From Proteobacteria bacterium SG_bin6 (GTDB lineage Bacteria > Pseudomonadota > Alphaproteobacteria > Sphingomonadales > Sphingomonadaceae): 64,000 nucleotides of DNA. A program made the translations under genes and the position numbers. Of the stretch, positions 16,926-25,379 are shown one piece after another (the first letter of the stretch is position 1; each line of letters begins with the position of its first letter). Location: contig LWDJ01000049.1 in NCBI GenBank assembly GCA_002083435.1, positions 47,763 through 111,762 of the forward strand. Reading direction: 5' to 3'. The notes under the pieces are model-generated. The model saw nothing but the letters and a program-made list of their open reading frames with translations. It was not told where the DNA came from and made no database searches.

Positions 16926-17176
16926 GCGGCAGGTATAAAGCAGCCCCCTCTGCCGGAACGCGATGGGGATGCGCTGCCGCCGGCCTTGTCGGCTTTCTGC
17001 TGTTCGTTTTCTTGTTCTTGGCGGACGCGTTGGGCGATTGCGTACCCAATCAGCCCTGCGGCACGGGTTTTGCGAGCCGTGTATTACTTCCCTCTGCGCT
17101 GGCAACGCTGGGCATCTTTCTGCTGATTCGCACCGCCATTAAGGCGATGCGACGCAAACAGTCGCCCGAAGAATAA
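16922..17176 (+). CDS. Small two-TM membrane protein of unknown function
   Basis: 84 residues, beginning with TTG at 16922 that overlaps the exonuclease stop (TTGA), which suggests translational coupling. There are two hydrophobic segments (near residues 18-36 and 55-70) and a basic C-terminus ending RRKQSPEE. Two cysteines lie in the loop (DCVPNQPCG). I do not recognise a family. The coupling with a repair exonuclease may be accidental. Confidence 0.45.
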   Translation: MSGRYKAAPSAGTRWGCAAAGLVGFLLFVFLFLADALGDCVPNQPCGTGFASRVLLPSALATLGIFLLIRTAIKAMRRKQSPEE

Positions 17177-17191
17177 GCGACCGGGCCAACC

Positions 17192-18670
17192 CTACCCCCC
17201 CAGCGCCTTCGCCCGCCGGCGCTGCACGCTCGATCCGATCCCCAGCGCCTCGCGATATTTGGCCACCGTCCGCCGGGCGATGTCGAAGCCCTTTTCCTTA
17301 AGCAGATCGACCAGCGTATCGTCCGACAATATCTGCGATCCCTCGCCCGCGATCAACACCTTGATCGCCGCTTTCACCGCCTCGGCTGATACCGCGTCGC
17401 CGCCGTCGGCAGCGGCGATCGCCGAGGTGAAGAAATATTTGAGCTCGTAGAGCCCGCGCTCGCACGAGAGATATTTGTTGCTCGTGACCCGGCTGACGGT
17501 CGATTCGTGCATCTCGATCGCCTCGGCGACCTGGCGCAAGGTCATCGGCTTCAGATGCGCGACGCCGTGGAGGAAAAAGGCCTCCTGCTGCTTCACGATC
17601 TCGGTCGCGACCTTCAAAATCGTGCGCTGGCGCTGATCGAGCGCTTTCACCAGCCAGTTGGCGCTCGCCAGCATATCGCTCAGCCAGGCCTTGCCGTTCT
17701 TGTCGCCGCCGCCCGCGACCTCGGCATAATAGCCGCGATTGATCAACAGCTTGGGGAGCGTGGCCGCGTTCATTTCGATCGCCCAGCCGCGCCCGCGCCG
17801 CGCGACATAAAGATCGGGCACCACCGGCTGCGCCGGCTCGCCGCCATAGCGACAGCCGGGCTTGGGATCATAACCACGCAACTCGCGGATCATGTCGGCC
17901 ATGTCGTCGTCGTCGACCCGGCAAAGCCGCTTCAGCCGGCCGAGCTCGCCGCGCGCAAGCAGATCTAGATTGTCGATCAGCTTGGCCATGCACGGATCGT
18001 AGCGATCGGCCTCCTTGGCCTGGAGCGCGAGGCATTCCGCGAGATCGCGCGCGCCGACGCCGGTCGGATCGAAGGTCTGGACGATCGCCAGCACCGCCTC
18101 CACCCGCGCGAGCGCGACCCCCAGCCGGTTGGCGATGTCGAGCAGCGGCACGGTGAGATAGCCGCATTCGTCGATCTGATCGATCAGATGCGCGGCGATG
18201 AACATGTCCGCGCCCGCCACCGCCAGCCCGGCCTGGGCGAGCAGATGATCGGCGAGGCTTTCGCCGTGATCGGCGAGCAGATCGAGATCGGGCGCCTCGC
18301 CGCCGGCGGTCGCGCCGTTCAGGCCGAGCGCGCCGTCCATCCCCATGCCGTCGCTGGGCGAATCATGATGGAAGGTTTCGACGCCGAGATCGACGTCGAG
18401 TGCAGCCTCGCCCGATGCCTCCCCCTGGGTGAGCAACTCGTCGGCGGTGGCAGGGCCGTCACGTGGCGCCAGGGCTTCCACCGGCTCGGGCGCCGGCGGT
18501 GCATCAGGATCGGGCGCCACTTCGAGCAGCGGATTGCGCTCCATCTCCTCGGCGACGAAGGTTTCGAGCTCCAGGTTCGACAGCGCGAGCAGCTTTATCG
18601 CCTGCTGCAACTGCGGCGTCATCACCAGCGACTGCGACTGGCGCAGATCGAGGCGCGGGGCGAGGCTCAC
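17192..18670 (-). CDS. rpoN: RNA polymerase sigma-54 factor
   Basis: 492 residues. The glutamine-rich activator-interacting region I is at the N-terminus (LRQSQSLVMTPQLQQAIKLL). An acidic region II spans about residues 50-110, followed by the core-binding region and a helix-turn-helix (LRQVAEAIEMHESTVSR). The RpoN box ARRTVAKYREALGI near the C-terminus binds the -24 element. Sigma-54 needs enhancer-binding AAA+ activators. The gene follows lptB by 57 bases, the usual lptC-lptA-lptB-rpoN order in alphaproteobacteria, so it is probably read from the same operon. Confidence 0.96.
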   Translation of the reverse strand: MSLAPRLDLRQSQSLVMTPQLQQAIKLLALSNLELETFVAEEMERNPLLEVAPDPDAPPAPEPVEALAPRDGPATADELLTQGEASGEAALDVDLGVETFHHDSPSDGMGMDGALGLNGATAGGEAPDLDLLADHGESLADHLLAQAGLAVAGADMFIAAHLIDQIDECGYLTVPLLDIANRLGVALARVEAVLAIVQTFDPTGVGARDLAECLALQAKEADRYDPCMAKLIDNLDLLARGELGRLKRLCRVDDDDMADMIRELRGYDPKPGCRYGGEPAQPVVPDLYVARRGRGWAIEMNAATLPKLLINRGYYAEVAGGGDKNGKAWLSDMLASANWLVKALDQRQRTILKVATEIVKQQEAFFLHGVAHLKPMTLRQVAEAIEMHESTVSRVTSNKYLSCERGLYELKYFFTSAIAAADGGDAVSAEAVKAAIKVLIAGEGSQILSDDTLVDLLKEKGFDIARRTVAKYREALGIGSSVQRRRAKALGG

Positions 18671-18727
18671 CGATGAAGCTTCGCCGCTAAGGAGCGCACC
18701 GCGTCAAGGTCCCTTCCGGCCGCCATC

Positions 18728-19498
18728 TCACAACGAGAAAGTCTCGCCCAGATACAGCCGGCGAACGTTGGCGTCGTTCACCAAATCCTCCGGCGCGCCG
18801 GTGAACAGCACGCGGCCATCATAGATGATGTAAGCGCGGTCAACGATCTCGAGCGTTTCGCGGACATTGTGATCGGTGATCAGCACGCCGATACCTCGTT
18901 TTTTAAGCTGGCAGACCAGATCGCGAATGTCGGCGATCGAAATAGGATCGATCCCCGCGAACGGCTCGTCGAGCAGGATGATCGATGGGTCGGCCGCTAG
19001 CGCGCGGGCGATCTCGGCGCGGCGCCGCTCGCCGCCCGACAGCGCCATGGCCGGCGCATCGCGCAGCCGGGTAAGGCCGAACTCGTCGAGCAGTTGATCG
19101 AGCCGGGCGCGGCGGGCCTCGCCATCGGGCTCGACCAGTTCGAGCACGGTCAGGATGTTGCGCTCGACCGATAGCCCGCGGAAGATCGAGGTCTCCTGCG
19201 GCAGATAGCCCAGCCCCAAGATCGCGCGCCGGTACATGGGCAGGCCCGTGATATCGACGCCATCGAGCATGATGCGACCCGAGTCGGGCTTCACGAGTCC
19301 CATCACCGAATAGAAGCAGGTCGTCTTGCCCGCGCCGTTTGGACCCAGCAGCCCGATCACCTCGCCATGCCCGACCGACACCGAGACGTCGGTAAGCACC
19401 GGGCGCTTGTCATAGGCCTTCGCGATCGACACCACCGTCAACCCGGCCTCGCTGTCGCGCACCGCTTGGCGAGTCGAAAAGGTCGTCACATCGTCCAT
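18728..19498 (-). CDS. lptB: LPS export ABC transporter ATPase
   Basis: 256 residues. Walker A GPNGAGKTT, Q-loop LPQETSIFRGL, signature LSGGERRRAEIARAL, Walker B IILLDEPFAGIDP and the H-loop LITDHNVRET are all present. LptB pairs with LptF and LptG to extract lipopolysaccharide from the inner membrane for transfer to the LptC-LptA bridge. The N-terminal 18 residues before the ABC domain are slightly longer than usual. It lies 91 bases downstream of lptA and upstream of rpoN. Confidence 0.97.
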   Translation of the reverse strand: MDDVTTFSTRQAVRDSEAGLTVVSIAKAYDKRPVLTDVSVSVGHGEVIGLLGPNGAGKTTCFYSVMGLVKPDSGRIMLDGVDITGLPMYRRAILGLGYLPQETSIFRGLSVERNILTVLELVEPDGEARRARLDQLLDEFGLTRLRDAPAMALSGGERRRAEIARALAADPSIILLDEPFAGIDPISIADIRDLVCQLKKRGIGVLITDHNVRETLEIVDRAYIIYDGRVLFTGAPEDLVNDANVRRLYLGETFSL

Positions 19499-19589
19499 GC
19501 TGGTCTCAATCCCTGGCCGGGTGGCAGGCTTCTTGCTTCCAAAGCGTGTCCAGCGTCTTAGCGCTTATCCGGCGACGGGGTAAGGGGGA

Positions 19590-20156
19590 CTATTGGGGCG
19601 TCGGCGCTGGGGCTTGCGCGGGCGCACTCGATTCGTCGCGCTTGGGTACCGAGAAGCGGCCCGTCACGCGGCCGGCGCCACTGGTGCTGCTCACCCCACC
19701 GCCGCCAGCGACGCTTGATCCATCGAGCACCGCACGGTTGGTGTCGAGGTTGAGCGTTAGCCGCCCGCCATTGCTAGTATTGCCGTTCTGCACCAAGCGG
19801 ACATTGCCCACCATCGTCACCACCCGCCGGTTTAAATCATAGATCGCGAACTGGCTGCGCGCGACCTGATCGGGGCGCGTGACCACCACGCTGCCGGCGG
19901 CGTCGATGCGTGAGATCTGCTGGCTGCCGTCGACGATCCGGCCGGTATAGGCGAGCGTCATGCGATCGGCGTTCACCGTCATCTCAGCCTGGCGGACCAC
20001 GACATTGCCCGTCAGCACCGCGCGGGCGGCCTTGTCCTGCACCTCGGCGCGATCGGCGGCGACATCGACGGGCGCGTTGCTGTCGTGCCGATTACTTTGG
20101 GCACCGGCGGGTCCGGCGAGCAGAAGGCCGGCGAGGAGCAAGGGGGTCCGCTTCAT
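19590..20156 (-). CDS. lptA: LPS transport periplasmic protein
   Basis: 188 residues with a signal peptide (MKRTPLLLAGLLLAGPAGAQ). The OstA-type jellyroll is recognisable in LTGNVVVRQAEMTVNADRMTLAY and GNVRLVQNGNTSNGGRLTLNLD. The C-terminal tail after residue 155 is alanine- and proline-rich. LptA polymerises between inner and outer membrane to ferry lipopolysaccharide. It lies 6 bases after lptC. Confidence 0.9.
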   Translation of the reverse strand: MKRTPLLLAGLLLAGPAGAQSNRHDSNAPVDVAADRAEVQDKAARAVLTGNVVVRQAEMTVNADRMTLAYTGRIVDGSQQISRIDAAGSVVVTRPDQVARSQFAIYDLNRRVVTMVGNVRLVQNGNTSNGGRLTLNLDTNRAVLDGSSVAGGGGVSSTSGAGRVTGRFSVPKRDESSAPAQAPAPTPQ

Positions 20157-20162
20157 GGCCGC

Positions 20163-20804
20163 CTATTTCCGCTTTCGCGGTACGATCCGCAAGCGGGCAT
20201 TGCCATCGAGCACCAAGACGTCGTTGACCAGATCGGCGCTCATGCGGCTGGCGCTGAACCGTCCGCCATTCGGCAACATGCCTTCGACTGGCGCATTGCT
20301 GTGCAGATGTTCGCCCTTCAGCTCAAGCGTTGCATCGTCGGTGGTGAGAGCGTAGCCGTTCGCGGTGTTTAGGCGGACATCGCCAAGCAGCCCCACCTCG
20401 TCGCGGCGCATGTCATAGCGCCCTCGCGTCGCCGCGAGAGTCGCGGGGCCCTCGGGCAGCGCGATCTCACCCGATAGGCCCTGCAACTGCACGATCGGCT
20501 CGGCCGAGCTCTTCTGCACCGCTTGCTCCGCGCTCAGCATGAAGGGGCGGCCGCGGGCGTCGGCGCCGCGATAGACCGGGGTCTGCAAGCGCAACCGCTC
20601 GCGCGACACCTGCACCTTGTTGCGATCGAGCAGGAACGACACGTCCCCGCCGCCCCGCAGCGGCATGAACACCAGAAATGCGAACATCACGCCGATCAAT
20701 ACCGGCAGCACCGTACGCGACGCGCCGACAACGCGGTCATGACGGCTACCGGGCCGCGCCCAGTGCCGCCGCGCCAACCGCGAGCGCAGCGCGAGATCAG
20801 ACAT
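20163..20804 (-). CDS. lptC: LPS export protein LptC
   Basis: 213 residues. The start at 20804 is chosen because it overlaps the rnd stop by eight bases and gives a cytoplasmic N-terminus (about 25 residues) followed by a single membrane anchor (TVLPVLIGVMFAFLVFM). The periplasmic part contains the jellyroll-like strands typical of LptC, including GLLGDVRLNTANGYALTTDD. LptC docks on LptBFG and hands lipopolysaccharide to LptA. It is the first lpt gene of the operon. Confidence 0.9.
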   Translation of the reverse strand: MSDLALRSRLARRHWARPGSRHDRVVGASRTVLPVLIGVMFAFLVFMPLRGGGDVSFLLDRNKVQVSRERLRLQTPVYRGADARGRPFMLSAEQAVQKSSAEPIVQLQGLSGEIALPEGPATLAATRGRYDMRRDEVGLLGDVRLNTANGYALTTDDATLELKGEHLHSNAPVEGMLPNGGRFSASRMSADLVNDVLVLDGNARLRIVPRKRK

Positions 20805-21417
20805 GCGCGAACAGATCGATCTCGGGCCAGCCGGCGAGATCGAGCTCGGCGCGCCACGGCAGAAAATCGAAGCACGCCTGCGCAAGCGCGGTCCGCCCCT
20901 CGCGCGCGAGCCGCACGTCGAGCTCGGCCTTGAGCGCGTGCAGATGACGCACGTCGGACGCGGCATAATCGCGCTGCGCGTCCGACAACTCCGGTCCGCC
21001 CCAGTCGGAGCTTTGCTGCGCCTTGGAAAGATCCTGCCCCAAAAGCTCGCGCACCAGCTCCTTCAGGCCGTGGCGATCGGTATAGGTGCGGACCAGCCGC
21101 GACGCAGTCTTGGTGCAATAGACGGGCGCGGCGGTGACGCCCAGATAGTGGCGGATCGCCGCCAAATCGAAGCGCGCAAAGTGATAGAGCTTCAACCGAT
21201 CGAGATCGGCGAGCACCGCCCGAAGATTGGGCGCGGCATAGCTACTGCTGGGGGAAAAGCGCACCAGATGCTCATGGCCGCCGCCGTCAGACAGTTGGAC
21301 GACACACAGGCGGTCACGCGCGGTTATCAGGCCCATCGTCTCGGTATCGACCGCGATGCTCGCGCCCGGGGCGAACACGCCTTGGGGCAGATCTTCTTCA
21401 TGGAAATGCACAGCCAT
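20797..21417 (-). CDS. rnd: Ribonuclease D, short form
   Basis: 206 residues of the DEDDy 3'-5' exonuclease fold: SIAVDTETMGL (motif I), LKLYHFARFDLAAI (motif II) and YAASDVRHLHAL (motif III, with the tyrosine). The HRDC domains of Escherichia coli RNase D are missing, as in many alphaproteobacteria. It trims tRNA and other structured RNA ends. The gene precedes lptC with an overlap, so it may share the operon. Its promoter must lie in 21418-21760, which faces the cold-shock gene. Confidence 0.85.
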   Translation of the reverse strand: MAVHFHEEDLPQGVFAPGASIAVDTETMGLITARDRLCVVQLSDGGGHEHLVRFSPSSSYAAPNLRAVLADLDRLKLYHFARFDLAAIRHYLGVTAAPVYCTKTASRLVRTYTDRHGLKELVRELLGQDLSKAQQSSDWGGPELSDAQRDYAASDVRHLHALKAELDVRLAREGRTALAQACFDFLPWRAELDLAGWPEIDLFAHV

Positions 21418-21760
21418 GCGGCCCGCCTAGCCGTTGGCGCCCGCCGGCTCAATGGTGTGTCGGGGCGATTCGCGATCGGCGGCGGCATGATTCGGCCAGA
21501 TGTGCCGGCGCGACGGCTCCGCGCCCACCCGCCGCGCGCCGAACGCCCCAATTGGTCGCACGCCACGTGCTTTATGACCTAAAAATGGCCGTCAATACGT
21601 TCATCTACCTTATTTACCCACGAATCTAGTCGCCCCGCCAAGGCATTTGGGCTATGGCTAAGCGGGACGCATGAGGATATGGGCGTCCAAAGACCTGCGT
21701 TTGTCGTCCGGACGCTCGGTTCTTGCGTGTGTGTAGGGCGAACCGGGAAGACGAACAGGG
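21418..21760. other. 343-base divergent intergenic region between rnd and the cold-shock gene
   Basis: No protein gene is supported here. The region must hold the rnd promoter (minus strand) and the cold-shock gene promoter (plus strand). The stretch 21570-21640 is AT-richer than the surroundings, consistent with promoter or UTR sequence, but no unambiguous -35/-10 pair can be assigned. The last 100 bases form the cold-shock leader, described separately. Confidence 0.4.
21664..21715 (+). promoter_or_regulatory. Candidate alternative-structure leader of the cold-shock gene
   Basis: The leader contains GGACGC at 21665-21670, its complement GCGTCC at 21683-21688, and a second GGACGC at 21710-21715. 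The middle segment can pair with either flank. The third segment can also fold on itself (CGTCCGGACG at 21705-21714). Mutually exclusive pairings of this sort are how cspA-type leaders switch with temperature. Whether the transcript starts upstream of 21664 is unknown. Confidence 0.35.
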
Positions 21761-22516
21761 ATGAGTTTCGATAAAGGGCGCCGGGGTGACCGCGGCGGAC
21801 GCGGCAGAGACAAGCGCGACAATTGGGGCGGTGACGATTTCGGCGGCGGCTTTGGCGGCGGCGATCGCTTCGGCGGTGGCGACCGTTTTGGTGGCGGCGG
21901 TGATCGCTTCGGCGGTGGCGGCGGCTTTGGCGGCGGCGGCTTTGGTGGTGGCGGCGGCGGCTTCCGCGGCGGCGGCGGTGGCGGGCGGATGCCCCCCCAG
22001 GTCGTTGGCCAAGGCACGGGCGTCGTAAAATTCTTCAACGCGCAGAAGGGCTTCGGCTTCATCGTTCGCGATGATGGCGGGGAAGATGTGTTCGTGCACA
22101 TCTCGGCGGTCGAACAAGCAGGTCTTGCCGGCCTGGCCGAAGGGCAGCCGCTGGGCTTCACGCTGGTTGATCGCGGCGGCCGTATTTCGGCGACCGAACT
22201 CAAGATCGACGGTGAGCCGATGCCGGTGAGCGATCGGGCGCCGCGCGCGGCAGGCCCGGGCGGCCCCGGCGGCGGCGGTGGTCCGCAGCGCCAGCTGACC
22301 GGCGAAAAGGCGACCGGTACGGTCAAGTTCTTCAACGCGATGAAGGGCTTCGGCTTCATTCAGCGCGATGATGGCCAGCCTGACGCGTTCGTCCACATCT
22401 CGGCGGTCGAGCGGGCAGGGATGCCGACGCTCAACGAAGGCGACCGGCTCGAATTCGAGCTGGAGATCGATCGTCGCGGCAAATACGCTGCGGTAAACCT
22501 CGCCCCCGTTCAGTAA
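21761..22516 (+). CDS. Tandem cold-shock-domain protein with Gly-rich N-terminal tail
   Basis: 251 residues. The first 80 are a low-complexity RGG/FGG-rich tail starting MSFDKGRRGDRGGRGRD and continuing with many FGGG and DRFGGG units. Two cold-shock domains follow: residues near 85-150 (GTGVVKFFNAQKGFGFIV, DVFVHIS) and near 185-250 (GTVKFFNAMKGFGFIQ, AFVHIS). The Gly-rich linker GPGGPGGGGG separates them. Such tails add unspecific RNA binding and are known to promote phase separation in other proteins, but that is not shown here. The start at 21761 has an AACAGGG region just upstream. Codon use is typical for the window. Confidence 0.9.
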   Translation: MSFDKGRRGDRGGRGRDKRDNWGGDDFGGGFGGGDRFGGGDRFGGGGDRFGGGGGFGGGGFGGGGGGFRGGGGGGRMPPQVVGQGTGVVKFFNAQKGFGFIVRDDGGEDVFVHISAVEQAGLAGLAEGQPLGFTLVDRGGRISATELKIDGEPMPVSDRAPRAAGPGGPGGGGGPQRQLTGEKATGTVKFFNAMKGFGFIQRDDGQPDAFVHISAVERAGMPTLNEGDRLEFELEIDRRGKYAAVNLAPVQ

Positions 22517-22578
22517 AGCCAAGGCCCGGTCGTTCCATGCGGGCGGCGACCGGGCCACGGTTTGAAGCGGGAGATCTT

Positions 22579-23091
22579 GTGATTCGCCCCGCCGATTCCG
22601 GCGACATTCCCGCGCTCCATACGCTCATCGAATCGGCGTATCGCGGCGCCACCGCGAAGCGCGGCTGGACGCATGAGGCCGATCTGCTCGGCGGCCAGCG
22701 CACCGATCGCGTGATGCTTGCCGAGGTAATCAGCGATCCCGCCCAACGCATTCTGCTCGCCGAGCAAGGCGGGGTACTGATCGGCTGCGTTCAACTCTGC
22801 GCCAAGGACGATGGCCTTTTCTATCTCGGACTGCTCTCGGTCGCGCCCGATTCTCAAGCGTCGGGACTCGGCAAGCGCCTACTGCATGCGGCCGAAGATG
22901 AGGCCCACCGGGCTGGAGGGCGCGCGATCGAAATGACGGTGATTCGCCAGCGCCCCGAACTGATTGCGTATTATGAACGGCGCGGCTACGCGCCGACCGG
23001 CGAAGCACGCCCCTTCCCCTATGGAGATCCCCGCTTCGGCCACCCGGCACGCGATGATCTGGATTTCGTGGTGCTGATGAAGGCGCTGTAG
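22579..23091 (+). CDS. GNAT family N-acetyltransferase
   Basis: 170 residues. The GTG start at 22579 is preferred to the ATG at 22537: a GGGAG site lies just upstream and the product then opens MIRPADSGDIPAL, the usual GNAT N-terminus. The acetyl-CoA-binding motif A is LLSVAPDSQASGLGKRLL and motif B is YYERRGYAPTG. It transfers acetyl from acetyl-CoA to an amine; the substrate is not predictable. It follows the cold-shock gene by about 60 bases on the same strand. Confidence 0.85.
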   Translation: MIRPADSGDIPALHTLIESAYRGATAKRGWTHEADLLGGQRTDRVMLAEVISDPAQRILLAEQGGVLIGCVQLCAKDDGLFYLGLLSVAPDSQASGLGKRLLHAAEDEAHRAGGRAIEMTVIRQRPELIAYYERRGYAPTGEARPFPYGDPRFGHPARDDLDFVVLMKAL

Positions 23092-23241
23092 CTGTTGATC
23101 GCGATTGGGTGTGTCGCTTTACCCATCCCAACTTCCCCACCTGATACGCGAGTGTGTGCCTGTAAAAACGCCGATTGCATAACCGCGTCGAATACATCAG
23201 AAGCGATTGTGCTTCGCTTCGGGCATGGATCAGGCAGGGGG

Positions 23242-23649
23242 ATGCCTCGCTTTCTTCCGATCGCTTTGCTTGTCACGTTCTTGCTTCACAATGCTGAGGA
23301 AGCGATCTTCTACGGCTCCTACCGAGAAGCCTCGCAGGCGTTGATACGCACTGCATTCTTCGAATCGTACACCGCACCATCGACTTGTAGTTTCCACGGC
23401 GCGCTGCTGGCTATCTCTGCTGCCGGAAGCGCCGCGATGACATGGGCGCGATTGAATCGCTCACGTCCTGCGGCCACCATCCTTGTCCGAGGTTTGGCGT
23501 TACTCATGCTGGGGAATGTTTTCATCCCGCACGTTCCTGCAGCCATCCTGCTTGGAGGCTATGCCCCCGGCATTGTAACCGCAGTGCTCCTGAACTTCCC
23601 CATAGCTGGTTATGTCCTAAGCCGCCTGCGGCTTAAGACGAGGTTATAG
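23242..23649 (+). CDS. HXXEE domain membrane protein
   Basis: 135 residues, start chosen at 23242 after a GGCAGGGGG purine stretch. The LLHNAEEAIFYG segment in the first helix carries the H-x-x-E-E motif that defines the family; four or five transmembrane helices follow. Function is unknown. Codon use differs from all neighbours: many TTG, CTT, ATA, CGA, ACT and AGT codons and visibly lower GC, which suggests recent arrival. It sits between the GNAT gene and the convergent DNA ligase gene. Confidence 0.65.
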   Translation: MPRFLPIALLVTFLLHNAEEAIFYGSYREASQALIRTAFFESYTAPSTCSFHGALLAISAAGSAAMTWARLNRSRPAATILVRGLALLMLGNVFIPHVPAAILLGGYAPGIVTAVLLNFPIAGYVLSRLRLKTRL

Positions 23650-23789
23650 CGGCGCGTCGCTTGCTCACTCCATATCCGTCTTAGCGACATTCATCCCGCG
23701 TTTGACGGTCGGCCTGCATCTCCGCCGCACGGCTCCTGTGCGCCGTGCCTCTCAAGTCTACGGGGCGGGCCAGCCCATCGGAAAATGCC

Positions 23790-25379
23790 TTAAGTCACCA
23801 GCCGCTGCAGCGCCGCGAGCGTGTCGGCCTCCGCCGCCGGCTTATCGGTCCTGATCCGGGCGATCCGGGGAAAACGCATCGCCACGCCTGATTTGTGGCG
23901 GCTGGAGGCGTGAATCGAATCGAACGCGATTTCCAGCACCAGCGTCTTCTCCACCTCGCGCACCGGGCCGAAGCGGGCGACAGTGTTGTTGCGCACGAAC
24001 TTGTCGAGCGCCTTCAATTCCTCGTCGGTGATCCCCGAATAGGCCTTGCCGACAGGCAGCAGCGCGCCGCCTTCCGCCCAGCAACCAAAAGTATAGTCCG
24101 AGTAATAGCTTGAGCGGCGCCCATTGCCGCGCTGGGCGTACATCATCACGCAATCGGCGGTGAAGGGATCGCGCTTCCATTTGTACCACAGCCCTGCGCG
24201 GCGCCCGGCGACATAGGGCGCGTCGCGTCGCTTGAGCATCACGCCTTCGATCGCCGCGTCGCGCGACGTCGCGCGCAGCCCTTCGAGCGCGGTGAAGTCT
24301 TCCGCCTCGATCAGGGCGGAGACATCGAACCGTTCCTCAGGCAGCGCGGCGGCGAAGGCTTCGAGCGCGGCGCGACGCTTGGTCCAGGGCTGGTCGCGTA
24401 GGTCCTGTGCACCGTCAAACAGGATATCGTACAGCCGGACGAAAGCAGGGTAGTCGGCGAGCATTTTCGCTGACACCTTTTTGCGCCCCAACCGCTGCTG
24501 CAGCGCATTGAAGCTCGCCGCGCTTTCCTGCCCCAGATCAATGCCCTGCGCCCCGCCCTTCACCATCAGTTCGCCATCGAGCACGCCCGCGCGGGTGAAG
24601 ACGCTCGCCACCTCGGGGAAACTGCCGGTGATGTCGTCGCCCGCGCGCGAATAGAGCCGCGTCTCGCCGCGCGCGGTGCGCACCAGTTGCACGCGGATGC
24701 CGTCCCATTTCCACTCGGCTGCGTAATCGTCGAGGCTCACCCGCAAGTCTTCGAGCGGCTGGGCGAGCATGAAAGCGCGGAACAGCGGCAGGTCTTCCGC
24801 GACCGGCGCGGCGCCCCCTTCCCCCCACGAAAACAGCGCGGTGTAGGGCGGCGCGAGGCCGTGCCACAGTTCCTCCACGTCATCGAGCGAGACGCCGAAC
24901 GCCTGGGCGAAGCCGGCCTTGGCGAGCCGCGCCGACACGCCGATGCGCAAGGCTCCTGTCGCCATTTTGAGCAGAGCGAACCGTTCTTCCGCGCTCAACC
25001 GATCGAGCATCGCGCTTAGTACCGCCGGCGCCTCCGATCGGGAGAGGCGCGCCAACGTCTCGACCGCTTTACCCAGGCTAAGCGGCGCGGGGTCGATGGG
25101 CAGCGACGGCGCCGGCCAGAGCAAAGCGACCGTCTCGGCGGTATCGCCTACATAATCGCGGCTCATTCGGAAAAGCACCGGATCGACTCGCGCCTCGATC
25201 AGCGCGCGGATCAGCGCGGGCTTGACCGCGGGCAGATCGAGCGTGCCAGTGAGCGCGGCGAGCGCCCAGCCGCGATCGGGGTCATGGGTGGCCCGTAGAT
25301 AATCGGCGATCAGCGCCAGCTTTTGATTGCGCGAACGGGTATAGATCAGCGCGTCAAGCAACGCGGCGAAAGCGCGCAT
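23790..25379 (-). CDS. ATP-dependent DNA ligase (ligase-associated repair set)
   Basis: 529 residues. Motif I EWKWDGIRV has the adenylation lysine at 224, followed by LYSRAGDDIT (motif III region), a GVMLKRRDAPYVAGRR segment (motif IV-V region) and WYKWKRDPF. It is the ligase of the set that also includes the Lhr-type helicase (10107-12512) and the MBL exonuclease (15924-16925). The start at 25379 overlaps the stop of the DUF6445 gene by one base (TGATG), so translation is coupled to it. Such ligases act beside the essential NAD-dependent LigA. Confidence 0.92.
   Translation of the reverse strand: MRAFAALLDALIYTRSRNQKLALIADYLRATHDPDRGWALAALTGTLDLPAVKPALIRALIEARVDPVLFRMSRDYVGDTAETVALLWPAPSLPIDPAPLSLGKAVETLARLSRSEAPAVLSAMLDRLSAEERFALLKMATGALRIGVSARLAKAGFAQAFGVSLDDVEELWHGLAPPYTALFSWGEGGAAPVAEDLPLFRAFMLAQPLEDLRVSLDDYAAEWKWDGIRVQLVRTARGETRLYSRAGDDITGSFPEVASVFTRAGVLDGELMVKGGAQGIDLGQESAASFNALQQRLGRKKVSAKMLADYPAFVRLYDILFDGAQDLRDQPWTKRRAALEAFAAALPEERFDVSALIEAEDFTALEGLRATSRDAAIEGVMLKRRDAPYVAGRRAGLWYKWKRDPFTADCVMMYAQRGNGRRSSYYSDYTFGCWAEGGALLPVGKAYSGITDEELKALDKFVRNNTVARFGPVREVEKTLVLEIAFDSIHASSRHKSGVAMRFPRIARIRTDKPAAEADTLAALQRLVT

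Noticed and set aside
21820..21990. Repetitive GGC-rich stretch resembling a minisatellite or CRISPR
   Set aside because: It encodes the in-frame Gly-rich tail of the cold-shock protein; units are irregular and there are no spacers.
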